Assembly (NCBI GenBank): GCA_964631745.1
Contig: CAZVWV010000001.1
Location: 1 to 64,000 of the forward strand
DNA from: CAZVWV01 sp964631745
GTDB lineage: Bacteria > Bdellovibrionota_C > UBA2361 > JBGSMV01
Direction of reading: 5' to 3'
DNA length: 64,000 nucleotides
Positions 8,844-18,446 of the stretch are shown piece after piece. The position numbers were made by a program, and so were the translations under genes. How positions within the stretch are numbered: the stretch's first letter is position 1; each line of letters begins with the position of its first letter. The notes beneath the pieces are model-generated. The model worked only from the letters and a program-made list of their open reading frames with translations. It did no database searches and was not told the DNA's origin.

Positions 8844-10142
8844 ATGCCGAGTATTGTAAACGGATTATTTGCAGGAAGGTCGGGTATAGCAAGTCACGGT
8901 GCCGCCATCGCGGTTGTCGGTGATAATATATCGAACTCAAGCACTATCGGTTACAAAGCCAGTAGAGCAGAGTTTCAGGATCTGATTGCGGGCGGGCAAA
9001 CCGCCGGAAAAGTCATCGGATCCGGTTCGGCCACTAGCGCCGTAAGTACTATATTTGAACAAGGCACGCTAGAATTTACAGGTCGGCCGCTCGATCTGGC
9101 GATCGACGGGAACGGTTTCTTTGTGGTGGCCGATGGTGCTGAAAGATTCTATACCCGCGCCGGAAATTTCAAGGTCAACGATTCGGGCTATGTAGTCAGC
9201 CAGAATAATTTCTCCGTCCTAGGATTCCCGGCGGGTGGCAGCGGAGCGCTGGAGCCACTGAACATCAATACCGTTTCACAAGATAGCGTGGCCACTGCCA
9301 ATGTCACCGTCACGGGAAACCTGGATGCGGGAGCGGATATTGTTTCTGCCGCATCGATTCCGAGCGCCACGGCCGCAGGCGCTGCGCCTCCAGGAACTGA
9401 GACCGTAGACTATTCGGACTTGAACGCGCTGGCTGAGTTTTCAACTGTGCTTGATGTGTATGACTCTCTGGGCGATTCGCATACGGTCACGTTCTTCTTC
9501 TTCCACACCGCCGCCGGTGCGTATCAGGTGCGCGGTTATGTAAACAGCGAAGATGTCGATCCCTCAGGCACGCGGGTCGGATATCCGCGCTTAGTGGGCT
9601 CGGCGCTCACTATGGGGTTCGGATCCGATGGACAAAACACGGATGCTACGCCTCCTACTCTGACTTCCGCGATAGCATGGAATAACGGTTCGGATGCAAG
9701 CGCCTCGGTGGACTTCACCTTTGATCCGTTTACCTCGTTCTCTGCTAGTTCGAATATTCTCTCCATTACCCAAGACGGAGAGGGTATTGGGTCGGTTAGC
9801 AGCATCTCTATTGAATCCGACGGCCGAATCTTTGCGCTGTTATCAAACGGACAAAGTGCCACTATCGGCACGCTCGGTATGGTTAACTTTTCGAATCCGG
9901 AAGGCTTAACACGAATTGGAAATAACTTACTGCAACAATCGGCGGATTCAGGCGAACCGATTGTCGGCAGGCCAAAAACCGGAACATTCGGCGGCGTATC
10001 GTCAGGCTCGATCGAGCTCTCGACCGTGGATATCGCCAATGAGTTTGTAAGAATCATTACCTTGCAAAGGGGTTTCCAAGCCAACTCGCGTATTATTACC
10101 ACGATTAACCAGCTACTGAATGAGATTATTCAGCTGGCATAG
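8844..10142 (+). CDS. flgE: Flagellar hook protein FlgE
   Basis: Hook subunit, 432 residues. Signature N-terminus (GRSGIASHGAAIAVVGDNIS) followed by NSSTIGYKASRAEFQDL, the middle FlgE D2-type region, and the C-terminal rod/hook motif FVRIITLQRGFQANSRIITT. The N- and C-terminal helices pair in the assembled hook. The start is preceded by AGAGGTAA. A rho-independent terminator follows at 10169-10215, so flgE closes the operon. Confidence 0.96.
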   Translation: MPSIVNGLFAGRSGIASHGAAIAVVGDNISNSSTIGYKASRAEFQDLIAGGQTAGKVIGSGSATSAVSTIFEQGTLEFTGRPLDLAIDGNGFFVVADGAERFYTRAGNFKVNDSGYVVSQNNFSVLGFPAGGSGALEPLNINTVSQDSVATANVTVTGNLDAGADIVSAASIPSATAAGAAPPGTETVDYSDLNALAEFSTVLDVYDSLGDSHTVTFFFFHTAAGAYQVRGYVNSEDVDPSGTRVGYPRLVGSALTMGFGSDGQNTDATPPTLTSAIAWNNGSDASASVDFTFDPFTSFSASSNILSITQDGEGIGSVSSISIESDGRIFALLSNGQSATIGTLGMVNFSNPEGLTRIGNNLLQQSADSGEPIVGRPKTGTFGGVSSGSIELSTVDIANEFVRIITLQRGFQANSRIITTINQLLNEIIQLA

Positions 10143-10168
10143 TTTCTGATTTAGTCACACCTCGACTC

Positions 10169-10215
10169 CTAACCCTCATTTAGCCCCTTTGGGTCTGAAT
10201 GGGGGTTAGTTTTTT
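10169..10215 (+). terminator. Rho-independent terminator after flgE
   Basis: Stem CTAACCCTCATT (10169-10180) pairs with AATGGGGGTTAG (10198-10209), 12 bp with one G-U pair, followed directly by a run of seven Ts. It ends the flgB-to-flgE transcription unit and overlaps the earliest possible ATG of the next open frame, which makes that upstream start unlikely. Confidence 0.85.
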
Positions 10216-10237
10216 CTCGAGATTACAGAAGATAAAT

Positions 10238-10873
10238 TTGCGCAGGGCTTTGAAAAGCAATAAACTTCCTGGGAAGTTATCTTTTCTTGGTTTTGTTATG
10301 ATTATGGTGCCTGGAAATTTTGGGGCGGCAGCCTCTAGTGCCTTGGGCTACGCCCAGCGTGCTGTAGAACAGGCACAGGCTGGGGACTGGAACACTACAG
10401 TGGAGGTGGTTAAGGATTTTTGGGGTAGGTTTCCAGCTCATAGAGATACTTTATTTGCGGGGTTAGTTGAGCAAGCCAACCAGGCCCCGCCGAAGAGCCC
10501 ATTTTCTAAGATCTTAAGGCTGCGACGTGATCTGATCAACCAGGGAGTACGTGAAGACGAGCTAGACAAACTCCCGCTCGCTGAGCCTCTTTCGCTGCTT
10601 GTTGAGAGCTGTGTGGCAAACCCCAACCTAGCTCAGCAGCACCAGATATCGAGTATGTCGCCACGTCTCCATGCTGATCTAATAAACATTTTGGCTAAAT
10701 CGTACTACTTGACCACAGTGGCCCGCTATTTTGAAGGATTTCCGGATTTAGATAACTCACAGATTATACTCCTAACAAAGGATTCGGTCAGCGAGGCACT
10801 AGAGCACTGGCCTGATTGCTTTAATGAATTCGTTAACCTGAGACGAACATATGGGCTTGAGGAGTCCCCCTAG
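10238..10873 (+). CDS. Unknown protein with putative signal peptide
   Basis: I do not recognise this protein. The frame is open from an ATG at 10199, but that codon lies inside the flgE terminator. A TTG at 10238 has AGAAG seven bases before it and gives a product of 211 residues with a signal-peptide-like start: basic RRALKSNKLPGK, hydrophobic LSFLGFVMIMV, then an AAA-type cleavage region. The mature part is helical, with WNTTVEVVKDFWGRFPAHRD and a long leucine-rich C-terminus. It may be an exported, TPR-like helical protein. It lies between the flagellar operon and the RSH-like gene; a link to either is not shown. Confidence 0.55.
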   Translation: MRRALKSNKLPGKLSFLGFVMIMVPGNFGAAASSALGYAQRAVEQAQAGDWNTTVEVVKDFWGRFPAHRDTLFAGLVEQANQAPPKSPFSKILRLRRDLINQGVREDELDKLPLAEPLSLLVESCVANPNLAQQHQISSMSPRLHADLINILAKSYYLTTVARYFEGFPDLDNSQIILLTKDSVSEALEHWPDCFNEFVNLRRTYGLEESP

Positions 10874-10939
10874 CCCCCACCAAGAGACGTAAGCGGTCAC
10901 GGGTAGCTTTAAAACATGGATTTATGCTAAATTGTATGA

Positions 10940-13900
10940 ATGCCTAAGGGAACACTTGGACTCGGGGGGGCGCCGGTCGCCCCGTTGCCGGAGCCACCGA
11001 AAGAACCCGATTTACCTTACAAACCCCCGTCATCAAAAACGGCAGAATCCCACGAGCCTGCAGCCTTAGATTCAGCCTTGGCCCCCCTCTCAAACCATCG
11101 CATCGACCTGCGCACCCTGCACGCACCCGAGGGCTGGGATGCTAAATCTAACGCTCAGCCCCGCCACCGGTTGTGGAGTGCCTTTTTTGGGGAGAGATAC
11201 GCACACCGTATCGCACGTCGAAACGACGCCAGAGAGCTGAGAGGTGCCATTTCAAGAGCCATTGCGAACGCAACGAGGGTGGAGTCCAAGGCGGATAGCA
11301 CAGCCTTGCATCGGGCGCTTACGGAGATATTTCCGGGCATCAAGATCGAAATTGTGGACGCCACTGATCTAACCCACGGTACCCATTCGGAGAGCCTTCA
11401 GTCCGAAAAAAAATCCACAAAGAAATCCACGGCGGCACATCCAGAGGCCGAAGCGCCGCTTCCCTTCTGTATTCTAGTTCGTGATAAAGATGGCGAAACA
11501 ACCTTAAGGGTTTGTAGCCTACCTTTTTTTAATCAGGATTTTAGGCACGATCTCCGCATCGTTTTGCGGGATGTTTGTACTGTCGTAGCCGAAATGCGGT
11601 TGCAGGAACGGGAAAAATCCTCCAGTTGGAAGCATTGGATTACCCAAGGAGAAAAGTACCTTTGGCCGTTGATTCAGAGATATGGCCTCCCAGTTGAAAC
11701 GAAATGGCGGAATTTTTTGGTGGGGATGTGGGGTAAAAGGATTTATCAACATCAGGCGCGAGCGCATGTCGATAAGCTTAAGTTTGTACGGGAGCGTGAG
11801 AGACAGGAAAACAAGCGGGCGATTTCGCCGTTTGTTGAAGCGTTGGGTGAGTTACAGGAACCGTATGAACTGCCTATTCCTCATGGCAACATGGAATTTT
11901 ATCGCGGCGTGCGGTGTGAAGTGCACCGTTTTATGTTGAGGCTGGCTAAGGTTGCCGAGCGACATGGGCATACCTCTGCGGATCTTTGGGAGGCCTACAA
12001 GAAAAATTTCCTGTTGCAACTTTCAGAGCTAGACGCCCAGCCTCAACAAGAGGAGAAAAAGAAAAGAGAGTTCATGCGTGGGGTGTTGGTGGTTGGAATA
12101 GTAGCACAACGTTTAGTAGACCCTGATTTTCGAGAAATCCCTGACGAAGCCGTGCGAGTTGCTTTCCCAGAAGAATTCAAGAAGGTAAGAAGAGCCGTTC
12201 AAGCAAAACTTGGTATGACACCCAGTGAAACCAGGGCATTTCTTGAGAAAATCGCGGATGATTTAACGCGCTCCATTTCTTTGCAATATGGGCCCGGTAA
12301 TGCCCCGAAGTTTAAAGTAAGTGGGCGACCAAAAAGCGCTGCGAGTCGCTTTAAAAAATACAATAATCCTCTTCGTGCCGCCAAGGCCGGACGTCCAACT
12401 GGGCAACTCGAAGACTTGGAATATAATGATGACTTGGGAGTGATGCTGGTGGCCGTATCGTTTGCGGACCTCGAGGCGCTCCATCGTGAAGCCTTTGTAG
12501 AAATAGTACGTGGTCGCCTGATTCATGTGGAGGGAGAACCCTATAAACCCGAGATCGATCAGTACTTTATGGATAGAAGGCTGGCCTGTGAGTACATTAA
12601 GCTCATGGTTCCAAATCCTCATCGACTGGGCGAACAAACTGCCGTCGAGGTTATTAGAATGACGCGGGAATTTAAAGATAAATATTTCGATCGAGGCACG
12701 GTAGGTTACCTCGGCCTTCCGCATTGGTTAAAAGATCTACGTGATTACTACGCATGGATTGCTTGTTCAGAATTGGGTATTACCATCCAGGAACTCCAAT
12801 CCAGAGGACGTTGCAGATTCTCCCTGGAAGATCCCGAAAAAAGTGACTCTGTCGGTAAGAATTTTGAGCGTATCGTTGAGATGTATCGCCAAGAGGCGAT
12901 CTCATTTATCCGCTTTGGGGCGGTTCCCTCCAAGAATTTGGACGGAGCCACTTTCCTCACCGATCATTTTCCGAGCGGGTCATGCGCGCTAGATTTGATT
13001 TACCATCGCGCCCTGAATTTGGTGCCCCAGGATTGGGAGGTGATTGAACAGCTGCCAGGGGGAGAACGAACTAAAATCCCGCTCGATCGTGTTTTGAACG
13101 ATGAAGCCGCTTATTTATTGGTCCCTCGAGATACACCCATCGAGAAAGATAATTTAGAATTCCCGCGGGCGGGGGAAACCGTGTGCAGCTTGCGCGGCAG
13201 GGTCAAACAGTTTCAAGCTACAGGCGATCCAGAAAGCTTGAAAAGCGCGCTGGAGCGCGGGAATCGGCACTTAGAAAATATTTTTGCGAGCTCAACCTTT
13301 CGCTTTCCGGGGAACACCGAGATGCTAACTTATCTTTTTGAGGATTTTGGAGTGGATTCGATTGAGGAGCTCTCACTGGGACTCGGGATCGGGGCCTTGG
13401 ATCATCAGAAACTGAATGCCTGGTATGTGAAACATTTTGTGCAGTATTATCCCATTCCCGAAGGAAACTCTCTTACGGTCTACGCCGATCAAGCTCAGGC
13501 CAAGGCATTTGTAATGTTGAACGACCTAGTGTGGTTGAACGGCTTAAGGCTTCGTAGCGCAAGTGTGAAGCCTGGTGGTCCCGAGCGAGAAGAGAGGGGG
13601 GAGTGCATCACCTTTGAGTTCGAACCTTCCCTCTCAGTGCGTGTTGCAGGGGTAAAAGGGGGCCTAACGCTGACCACGGACACAGATGGCAAATGGAAAT
13701 TGGTTGCGGAAAACGAGCAGGGGGCGGAGGGAACCTCGATAGTAAGATACGCGACGCGCGACGCGCCGGTGGGATGCACGGCGGCTGACTTTAGGAGTCT
13801 GTTGCGGCATGAAGGATCCCCTGAACTTTGGGAAGCGGAGGTTGAAAGCGCCCATGAAAGTGGCTTAAGAATCACTGGCATGCGCAGAGTTCCCAACGAA

Positions 13901-14401
13901 TGTTCGCTCAATCCTGAACGCATATATCTCTTGTTGAAATCGACCATGAGCGAGGCCCTACAGCCTCAATTGACTAGCAGCAGTTTCGCGCAATTGCCCC
14001 TATTGCTCCCTGTAGAAATAAGCAATCCCACCGGCATAGTCGGACTATTGCACGATCTTCGGAACTCCCGCATTGAGCGGGATTCTTCCGGAAGTCTACG
14101 TAGCGGTAAAGAGCTAATGGTGAGTAGCGAGCTAACTGATCTTTCTGAGATCTTTGTTATAGCAAAATTCCTAACAGATCGGGGCATGAACATCCTCAGT
14201 ATGACGCCCTATGGAAATGGATCAGGGGGCTGGAACTTAGAGTGTATTGTCGTAAGTGATGATCCAAGATTGTCGGCGCAACGTTCCGCTAGCCTCAATG
14301 AAATTGGAGCGGCGCTGGTCGAAATCATGGCCGCTTTTAAAAAGAAATTCGGACGAAACCCCGTGCTGCATGTCATCGCTCGGGGGGGTGCCACCCCCTA
14401 A
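10940..14401 (+). CDS. Highly divergent RelA/SpoT-homologue-like protein (1153 aa)
   Basis: No close family is obvious, but the order of weak motifs matches a long RelA/SpoT (ppGpp synthetase/hydrolase) protein. Residues 1-60 are proline-rich. Residues 320-425 are helical where the HD hydrolase should be, with no HD motif. Residues 456-600 resemble the synthetase: SGRPKSAASRFKKY (461-474) aligns with the GRPKHxYSxxRKM substrate loop, NDDLGVMLV (496-504) with the strand carrying the catalytic Asp, EYIKLMV (551-557) with GYQSLH, and VEVIRMT (569-575) with VEIQIRT. A TGS-like segment follows at about 677-730 (FPSGSCALDLIYHRA; PLDRVLN), a helical domain at 765-835, and an ACT-like domain at 1058-1132 (FLTDRGMNILSM). 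Several catalytic positions are changed (H to M, R to M, Q to I), so activity is doubtful. Its stop overlaps the convergent livG-like stop by four bases. Confidence 0.6.
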   Translation: MPKGTLGLGGAPVAPLPEPPKEPDLPYKPPSSKTAESHEPAALDSALAPLSNHRIDLRTLHAPEGWDAKSNAQPRHRLWSAFFGERYAHRIARRNDARELRGAISRAIANATRVESKADSTALHRALTEIFPGIKIEIVDATDLTHGTHSESLQSEKKSTKKSTAAHPEAEAPLPFCILVRDKDGETTLRVCSLPFFNQDFRHDLRIVLRDVCTVVAEMRLQEREKSSSWKHWITQGEKYLWPLIQRYGLPVETKWRNFLVGMWGKRIYQHQARAHVDKLKFVRERERQENKRAISPFVEALGELQEPYELPIPHGNMEFYRGVRCEVHRFMLRLAKVAERHGHTSADLWEAYKKNFLLQLSELDAQPQQEEKKKREFMRGVLVVGIVAQRLVDPDFREIPDEAVRVAFPEEFKKVRRAVQAKLGMTPSETRAFLEKIADDLTRSISLQYGPGNAPKFKVSGRPKSAASRFKKYNNPLRAAKAGRPTGQLEDLEYNDDLGVMLVAVSFADLEALHREAFVEIVRGRLIHVEGEPYKPEIDQYFMDRRLACEYIKLMVPNPHRLGEQTAVEVIRMTREFKDKYFDRGTVGYLGLPHWLKDLRDYYAWIACSELGITIQELQSRGRCRFSLEDPEKSDSVGKNFERIVEMYRQEAISFIRFGAVPSKNLDGATFLTDHFPSGSCALDLIYHRALNLVPQDWEVIEQLPGGERTKIPLDRVLNDEAAYLLVPRDTPIEKDNLEFPRAGETVCSLRGRVKQFQATGDPESLKSALERGNRHLENIFASSTFRFPGNTEMLTYLFEDFGVDSIEELSLGLGIGALDHQKLNAWYVKHFVQYYPIPEGNSLTVYADQAQAKAFVMLNDLVWLNGLRLRSASVKPGGPEREERGECITFEFEPSLSVRVAGVKGGLTLTTDTDGKWKLVAENEQGAEGTSIVRYATRDAPVGCTAADFRSLLRHEGSPELWEAEVESAHESGLRITGMRRVPNECSLNPERIYLLLKSTMSEALQPQLTSSSFAQLPLLLPVEISNPTGIVGLLHDLRNSRIERDSSGSLRSGKELMVSSELTDLSEIFVIAKFLTDRGMNILSMTPYGNGSGGWNLECIVVSDDPRLSAQRSASLNEIGAALVEIMAAFKKKFGRNPVLHVIARGGATP

Positions 14402-15132
14402 CTCCCCCCAAAATAAATCTCCTTCAGCAAAGCGCTAGAGCGCACTTCTCCCGGGGTCCCATCAAGGACAACGTTTCCTAGATTCACCACCGCGATACGG
14501 TTACAAAAGGATTGAATGAAATTAATATCATGTTCAATCACTAATACCGATTTCCCCAAACTTCTTAGTTTTATGATCAGACTAGAGACCTGATCCTTCA
14601 TCTTAGGCGATACTCCCGCAGTGGGCTCATCCAGTAAGAATACCTGCGCGCCGCTGGCTAGGGATCTGGCGATTTCTAGCAGGCGCAGTTGGCCACCGGA
14701 TAGGCTACTGGCTTTGGCGTTGGCTCTATTCTCAAGCCCTATTTGGGCAAGATACTCCATGGCGCTTGTTCTAAGTTTGTTACAGGACCCAAAAAAGAGA
14801 TTGGCCAGGGTGCCTTTAGCTTCCAAGGCCACATACAGGTTCTCAAGCAGGGTCATGTCACGAAACACGCCCGCAATCTGGAAGACCCGGCCGAGTCCCA
14901 GCTTGGCGCGTTCGTGCGGGAGCAGGTCACTTAGCTCCGTATCTCCTAGTTGAATTTTACCGGCGTCGGCTCTCAAAAAACCGGAGATACAATTAAAGAG
15001 CGTGGTCTTACCGCTGCCATTTGGGCCAATCAACCCCACGATCTCGGCCTGGCCGATCTCGAGTGAGAGATTATTCAGAATCCTATTTCCGGAGATCGAG
15101 ATGCTTATATCACTTACCTTTAACGTCGCCAT
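14398..15132 (-). CDS. Branched-chain amino acid-type ABC transporter ATP-binding protein (LivG-like)
   Basis: Cytoplasmic ATPase subunit, 244 residues. Walker A GPNGSGKTTL (about 36-45), signature LSGGQ, and Walker B VFLLDEPTAGVSP are intact; the LivG-type C-terminal section follows with VIEHDINFIQSFC. It follows two LivM/LivH-like permease genes with 11- and 13-base gaps, forming one operon. The usual second ATPase (LivF) and the binding protein (LivK) are not here. The substrate (branched-chain amino acid, amide or urea) cannot be told from sequence alone. Confidence 0.88.
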   Translation of the reverse strand: MATLKVSDISISISGNRILNNLSLEIGQAEIVGLIGPNGSGKTTLFNCISGFLRADAGKIQLGDTELSDLLPHERAKLGLGRVFQIAGVFRDMTLLENLYVALEAKGTLANLFFGSCNKLRTSAMEYLAQIGLENRANAKASSLSGGQLRLLEIARSLASGAQVFLLDEPTAGVSPKMKDQVSSLIIKLRSLGKSVLVIEHDINFIQSFCNRIAVVNLGNVVLDGTPGEVRSSALLKEIYFGGS

Positions 15133-15143
15133 TTATACCTTTC

Positions 15144-16016
15144 TTACACCTTTCTCTCTTTGGGCCAAAGACTCTCGCGCTTGTAGTAGAGCACCGAGAA
15201 TAAAATAATAGCGTAAAGCATCTGCCGCATGGGCCCCAGAATGCTTGGGCTTATCTCAACAAAGCGCAGCCCTTCGGGCAGGATTACTAAAAAGATGGTC
15301 GCTAGATTGCACCCCCAAAAGGAGGCCGGTTTACCAAGTAAGACAATCGTCAGTACGAAAACCATCTCCGAAAGCGAGAACGAAGACGGGTCGATATAGT
15401 TAAGATACACCGCGAAAAAGCATCCGGCTAAACCTGCCAAGGCAGAGGCCACCAGAAAGCTTATGTTCCTAATAAACACAGCGTTGACTCCGAGAGCTAG
15501 CGCGCCCGGTAGAAACTCCGCTTGTGCACGCAAAGCGCGCGCAAAGGGGCTGGCATGGATAAAGAAGATCACGCAAAGTATGATTAGCGTTACCGTTCCA
15601 ATTAATCCCAAAAAATTATAATTCTCATAAAAATTATGCCCCCAAAGTTCCGGTCGCGGAATTCCTGGAATTCCCAGAACGCCGCGCGTCAGGCTTTTCC
15701 AGTTTATCAACAGGGCCGTAACCACGGAGCTAAATGCCAGAGTGCCGATTGCGAAATAATCGTCAGTCAGGCGAATGGCGATCATGCCTATTAGAAAAGC
15801 GAAGAGTCCACTGGTCAGCATGCTTAAAGCCATAACCGAGAGAGTCGTAAACCCGTAATCGGTCAAGAGTAACGCAGCTGTGTAGGCTCCGATGGCATAA
15901 GATGCGATATGCGCCAAGTTGAAGCTGCGTGCCAAACCGAAACTTAGATTAAAACTTTGCGCCAAGATCAGGTACAGGCAGATAATAATGCAGATATGGA
16001 TTAAGTATTCGCTCAT
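15144..16016 (-). CDS. Branched-chain amino acid-type ABC transporter permease (LivM-like)
   Basis: Inner-membrane permease, 290 residues, with about eight hydrophobic helices. The N-terminal FGLARSFNLAHIASYAIGAY segment and the motif RVLGIPGIPRP-like region (TRGVLGIPGIPRPELWG) are typical of LivM. It is the middle gene of the three-gene transporter operon and pairs with the LivH-like permease upstream to form the membrane channel. Confidence 0.88.
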   Translation of the reverse strand: MSEYLIHICIIICLYLILAQSFNLSFGLARSFNLAHIASYAIGAYTAALLLTDYGFTTLSVMALSMLTSGLFAFLIGMIAIRLTDDYFAIGTLAFSSVVTALLINWKSLTRGVLGIPGIPRPELWGHNFYENYNFLGLIGTVTLIILCVIFFIHASPFARALRAQAEFLPGALALGVNAVFIRNISFLVASALAGLAGCFFAVYLNYIDPSSFSLSEMVFVLTIVLLGKPASFWGCNLATIFLVILPEGLRFVEISPSILGPMRQMLYAIILFSVLYYKRESLWPKERKV

Positions 16017-16029
16017 AGCTGTAAGACTA

Positions 16030-16917
16030 TCAAACCTTTCTCAAAGATTTCCCAAAGAGACCCTGTGGTCTGACCAGCAGCACCAACAAGATCGCCATAA
16101 AACTAAAAGCATCCTTGTACCCGGCGGGCAAACTGTAGTCGCCGAAATCTATGCCGATGCTTAGATTCTCAATTAAGCCTAGCGCGAAACTTCCTAAGAT
16201 AGTGCCCCATATATTGCCAAGCCCGCCCAGAATCATGGCGGCAAAGGCTTTGATCGTATAACTTCCACCCATAGTTGGTTGTAAATTAGTCTCGTAGCCC
16301 ACTAAAATCCCAGCCAGCGCCGAGAGCAGGGCCGATACGGTAAAAATGAATAGCCCCAACTTCTCAGTGCTAAGCCCCAGCGACTGCGCCGCAATCGAAT
16401 TCTGCGAAGTGGCTCGAATTTGGCGTCCCAGGGCGGTACGATGGATAAGATAAGCCATGCTGCTCGGCACAATGATGGCCACGCAGATGATTAATATCTG
16501 AATGGGTGTGATGTAGACCCCCCAAAGCTCCAAACTCTCAAAGGTTTCAGAGCTTAGAGATTTCACATTAACCCCAAAGAAGATCGAAACTAACGATTCA
16601 AGAATCGTCGCCAGTGAAAGTGTGCTGACAAACACCAACATGGGGTTGTAATTAAGAAAGGGGGCCGCGAATACTTTGTAACAGCCCATAGCGATGATTC
16701 CTATGGAGATCAGCGCACATAGCAGTCCAAGAGGCGCTCCATAGTTCATCTCGATTGCGAACAGCAGAAATAAATAGGCGCCCAACATCATCAGATGACC
16801 GTGGGCAAAATTGAGAATCCTTACAACTCCGTAAGTGAGCGAGAGCCCGATACTTGCCAGAGCATATAAGCTCCCGGCGATTAGGGAGTTAATTAGAAGT
16901 TGAGGTAAGATTGACAT
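16030..16917 (-). CDS. Branched-chain amino acid-type ABC transporter permease (LivH-like)
   Basis: Inner-membrane permease, 295 residues, about eight membrane helices. SLYALASIGLSLTYGVVRI and LNFAHGHLMMLGAYLFL at the N-terminus, and the loop FAAMILGGLGNIWGTILGS near the C-terminus, are family signatures of LivH. First gene of the transporter operon. It starts 17 bases after the glyS stop, so it may be co-transcribed with ileS-fadJ-glyS. Confidence 0.9.
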   Translation of the reverse strand: MSILPQLLINSLIAGSLYALASIGLSLTYGVVRILNFAHGHLMMLGAYLFLLFAIEMNYGAPLGLLCALISIGIIAMGCYKVFAAPFLNYNPMLVFVSTLSLATILESLVSIFFGVNVKSLSSETFESLELWGVYITPIQILIICVAIIVPSSMAYLIHRTALGRQIRATSQNSIAAQSLGLSTEKLGLFIFTVSALLSALAGILVGYETNLQPTMGGSYTIKAFAAMILGGLGNIWGTILGSFALGLIENLSIGIDFGDYSLPAGYKDAFSFMAILLVLLVRPQGLFGKSLRKV

Positions 16918-16934
16918 TCGCCGAACTGCAAATT

Positions 16935-18446
16935 TTATATCGCGGTGACTCTGGCCCGCACCAACTCAACCGCTTGCTCGATAGGAATGCGTTCCTGCTG
17001 AGTGGTGTCGCGGTTTCGAACCGTTATGGATTGATCCTGTAAGCTCTGATGATCTACGGTCAGACAATAGGGCGTGCCAATCTCGTCGTGCCGGGAATAG
17101 CGCTTGCCGATCGATTGCTGTTCATCATAACGCGCGTTGATGCCGTGCTTTAAGAATTCAGCCACAATTTTGCGCCCAAGCTCCGGAAGGCCGTCCTTCT
17201 TCACCAACGGAAGTATTGCGGCTTTAATGGGCGCCAGCGCGGGGTGAAGCTTCATCACCAAGCGGGTTTTTTCTTGGCCTTCGGCGTCTACACCTTTTTC
17301 TTCAGCGTAGGCATCCAGCAGGTAAAGCAAGACAGCGCGTGTTAAACCGGCTGCGGGTTCGATGACATAGGGGACATAACGCCAGCCTGGCTTGCCGGTC
17401 TGGGGATCGTTTTTCTGCTGATCAAAATAGCTCAGTTTGGTTTTAGAGTGTTCGCCATGCTTTGTTAGATCATAAGAGGTGCGTGAGGCGATGCCTTCCA
17501 GCTCATCCCAGCCCCAGGGGTAGAGATACTCGATATCGATACAGGCGTTGGCGTAATGGGCGAGCTCGCTCTTCTCGTACACCCGCGCTCTAAAAGCATC
17601 CTTGCCGTTGGCGTAGCGCTTCCACCAATTTAAGCGTTGATCGCTCCAGTACTGATGCCACTCTAGCTCGGTACCAGGCTCGCAGAAAAACTCCATCTCC
17701 ATCTGTTCGAATTCGCAAGTTCTAAAGATGAAACGCTCGGTGACCACTTCATTCCTAAAAGATTTACCTTGCTGTGCGATTCCGAAGGGCACTTTCATGG
17801 ACATGCTTTGTTGCACGTTCATAAACTGTACAAACATGCCTTGGGCTGTTTCTGGGCGCAGATAGATCGACGAGGGTTGCAAGGTCGATTCGAGTTTCTC
17901 TCTAAGTTCCTGCTTGGAAAATGACTTGCCTTGAATCTCGTCTAAAAATGATTCATACGGATCAACCGGCCCGATGGAGGTGCGAAACATAAGATTAAAC
18001 TGGCGCTCTTCGGAGAGTTCCGAAGCACCGCAATTGGGGCAGACATACGAACGTGTGGCCGTAGATTTTACCGGCTCGCCATCCTTACGGCCTCCTTTTT
18101 TGTAAGAGATCTCGGCGCCGATCTCGGTTTTGGGCGCTTTGTCGGCTCTGAAACGTTCTTTGCAGTTTAGGCAGTCGACCAACGGGTCGGTAAATCCTGC
18201 CAAATGACCGCTGGCTTTCCAAACATCTGGGTGCATGTAAATCGCAGAATCCAACCCCACGATATCTTCACGCTCATGCACCATGGTGCGCCACCACTCC
18301 TGGGCGATGTTGCGCTTAAGTTCAATACCTAGCGGGCCGTAATCGTAGGCGCTCTTTAAGCCACCATAAATCTCACTACTTTGGAAGATAAAGCCTCTGC
18401 GCTTGCAGAGTGAGACGATTTTCGAAAGCAAATCCTCTGTGGCCAC
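16935..18446 (-). CDS. glyS: Glycyl-tRNA synthetase (dimeric type)
   Basis: Charges tRNA-Gly in the cytoplasm; 503 residues, the single-chain alpha2-type enzyme also found in eukaryotes and many bacteria, rather than the alpha2beta2 GlyQ/GlyS type. Motif 2 region FRNEVVTERFIFRTCEFEQM, a motif 3 region AAGLTRAVLLYLLDAY, and a zinc site with CLNCKERF and CPNCGASE are visible. GTG start; the TAA of the upstream fadJ-like gene directly abuts it (TAAGTG), suggesting translational coupling. Confidence 0.96.
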   Translation of the reverse strand: MATEDLLSKIVSLCKRRGFIFQSSEIYGGLKSAYDYGPLGIELKRNIAQEWWRTMVHEREDIVGLDSAIYMHPDVWKASGHLAGFTDPLVDCLNCKERFRADKAPKTEIGAEISYKKGGRKDGEPVKSTATRSYVCPNCGASELSEERQFNLMFRTSIGPVDPYESFLDEIQGKSFSKQELREKLESTLQPSSIYLRPETAQGMFVQFMNVQQSMSMKVPFGIAQQGKSFRNEVVTERFIFRTCEFEQMEMEFFCEPGTELEWHQYWSDQRLNWWKRYANGKDAFRARVYEKSELAHYANACIDIEYLYPWGWDELEGIASRTSYDLTKHGEHSKTKLSYFDQQKNDPQTGKPGWRYVPYVIEPAAGLTRAVLLYLLDAYAEEKGVDAEGQEKTRLVMKLHPALAPIKAAILPLVKKDGLPELGRKIVAEFLKHGINARYDEQQSIGKRYSRHDEIGTPYCLTVDHQSLQDQSITVRNRDTTQQERIPIEQAVELVRARVTAI

